The notes under the pieces: generated by a model
Database searches by the model: none
The model's input: only the letters and a program-made list of their open reading frames with translations
Told to the model about the DNA's origin: nothing
Part shown: positions 6,279-7,323 of the stretch, piece after piece
Layout: every line of letters starts with the position of its first letter
Numbering within the stretch: the first letter of the stretch is position 1
Source: an uncultured Bacteroidota bacterium
GTDB lineage: Bacteria; Bacteroidota; Bacteroidia; UBA7662
NCBI GenBank assembly: GCA_903908015.1
Contig: CAIVQI010000148.1
Coordinates: forward strand, 1 to 7,323
Direction of reading: 5' to 3'
DNA length: 7,323 nucleotides
Translations under genes and position numbers: made by a program

Positions 6279-7323
6279 AATTATCTAACAAAACTATTGC
6301 TTTAACTTTTATAAGCAGGGCGGCGCAGGCCATTGGTGCGCTGCTTTTGCTGTTCTGTACTGCGCGGTGGGGTGGCGCACAGGTACGCGGTGAAATCAGC
6401 ATCTTACTCAGCACGCTCACTTTGGGAAGCCATTTGGCCTCATGGGTGGGCGGGGGTACATTGGTTTACTGGGTGAACCGACATTCACCGAAAAAGTTAT
6501 TGTTGCTATCGACGGGTTGGGCTTTGGGGGTGAGTTTCTTGTGCGGGTTATTGCTGCCCATATCCCCTTATGCCCTATCGATCAATACCCCAAACTGGAT
6601 CGCAACACTTATTTTGTTGAATACATCCGTTGTGGTGCGCAGCATGCTGGTCGCGCTTAATAGGATTAAAACCGACAACCTTTTGGGGTTGATGTCGTTA
6701 GGCGTTCAGTTCATCGCAGTTGTATTCCTGATGGGTTTTTTGGGACACAACACACTTTTTGGGTTCCTGATTTCGTATAATTTGGGCCAGTTCATCCTTC
6801 TGCTGGCGGCGTTCCATCCTCTGAGGTCTGCTCTAAAGGCACCGTCTGCATCGTCACCCCCCACCCAACCATGGCCTTTTATTTTCCGCTCTTTGTTGAA
6901 AACAGGCAGTTGGGCACAAATGGCCAGTCTTTCACAGTTTTTTGCGTACCGAATGCTCTATTATTTCTTGGGCATCCAAAGCGGCTTCAGTTCGTTGGGA
7001 AGATTTTCTGTGGCTGTGGCCCTGGGTGAATCGGTTTGGCTTTTGACGCGCTCAGTCTCGCTCTCACAAGCCACGACCATCTCCAAAATGAATCATGAGT
7101 TGAACGCACAGGCGCTCACGAAAAAATGGTATGGAAGGGTGGGACTCCTGAGTGCATTGGCGATCGCAGCACTGCTCATGATTCCAGACAACCTATGGAT
7201 TGAACTGCTTGGGAATGAATTTTCGGGAATTCCTGTCCTGCTCCTTTATATGGCACCCGGTGTATGGTTTTTATCAGTTTCGAACATTTTGGCACACCAT
7301 CAGGCCGGATTGGGACGATACCA
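6260..7323 (+). CDS. Polysaccharide flippase-like membrane protein (Wzx/MOP type), 3' truncated
   Basis: The frame opens at ATG 6260, 19 bases before the glycosyltransferase stop ends, and stays open to the window edge (354 complete codons plus two bases), so the C-terminus is missing. The visible part has about ten hydrophobic segments, roughly residues 12-34, 45-69, 79-99, 113-133, 142-162, 165-185, 214-238, 246-268, 294-309 and 321-345, with a polar loop at 186-208. The opening pattern (short basic N-terminus, then 'FISRAAQAIGALLLL' and 'GEISILLSTLTLGSHLASW') resembles O-antigen/polysaccharide transporters of the MOP superfamily, which flip undecaprenyl-linked oligosaccharides across the inner membrane. 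Sequence motifs are weak in this family, so the call rests on topology, length and the adjacent glycosyltransferase. A different multi-pass exporter cannot be excluded. The 4+2 frame overlap suggests translational coupling with the gene upstream. Confidence 0.75.
   Translation, partial: MDNRLLKLSNKTIALTFISRAAQAIGALLLLFCTARWGGAQVRGEISILLSTLTLGSHLASWVGGGTLVYWVNRHSPKKLLLLSTGWALGVSFLCGLLLPISPYALSINTPNWIATLILLNTSVVVRSMLVALNRIKTDNLLGLMSLGVQFIAVVFLMGFLGHNTLFGFLISYNLGQFILLLAAFHPLRSALKAPSASSPPTQPWPFIFRSLLKTGSWAQMASLSQFFAYRMLYYFLGIQSGFSSLGRFSVAVALGESVWLLTRSVSLSQATTISKMNHELNAQALTKKWYGRVGLLSALAIAALLMIPDNLWIELLGNEFSGIPVLLLYMAPGVWFLSVSNILAHHQAGLGRY

Noticed and set aside
6442..6660. Plus-strand open frame of 72 residues
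   Set aside because: It is contained in the flippase-like gene, whose frame is open from 6260 to the window edge with clear membrane segments.

Overview
The window looks like a chromosomal segment of a member of the Bacteroidota, probably an environmental lineage of moderate GC content. Four things point there: promoter-like boxes of the TAnnTTTG type instead of sigma70 boxes, absence of Shine-Dalgarno sequences before the genes, a Bacteroidota-type OstA-like protein, and a secreted protein built from domains common in that phylum (dockerin-like 'NATDAL' repeats and a C-terminal Fib_succ_major domain). No mobile element, integrase, CRISPR array or rRNA is visible.

Layout, left to right. Bases 1-176 are the 3' end of a plus-strand gene whose last 57 residues resemble the C-terminus of a GH25 lysozyme-type muramidase. 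A small zinc-ribbon protein of unknown function follows (266-682). A tRNA-His gene lies at 754-831 with its CCA encoded. Directly after the CCA, with no spacer, is the best start (TTG at 832) of an 805-residue secreted protein (832-3249) made of a beta-lactamase-like serine hydrolase, a carboxypeptidase-regulatory/dockerin-like region, an Ig/FN3-like domain and a Fib_succ_major domain. It converges, with 17 bp between stops, on a minus-strand gene (3267-5006) for an OstA/LptA-like periplasmic protein. A 63-bp divergent spacer separates that gene from a plus-strand pair: a GT4-type glycosyltransferase (5070-6278) and an overlapping polytopic membrane protein (6260 to the window end) that looks like a Wzx-type polysaccharide flippase. 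The flippase is cut off by the window edge.

The right half (OstA-like protein, glycosyltransferase, flippase) reads as an envelope-glycan locus: sugar transfer at the inner membrane, export of a lipid-linked glycan, and LPS-transport-related periplasmic function. This is inferred from families and adjacency. The left half is a loose set of genes, two of which (muramidase, secreted hydrolase) act outside the cytoplasm. The most unusual observations are the tRNA-His gene, which has two adjacent mismatches in its acceptor stem, and the zero-distance junction between that tRNA and the secreted hydrolase. I did not find a convincing new multi-gene system. There is no gene-free stretch above 300 bases.
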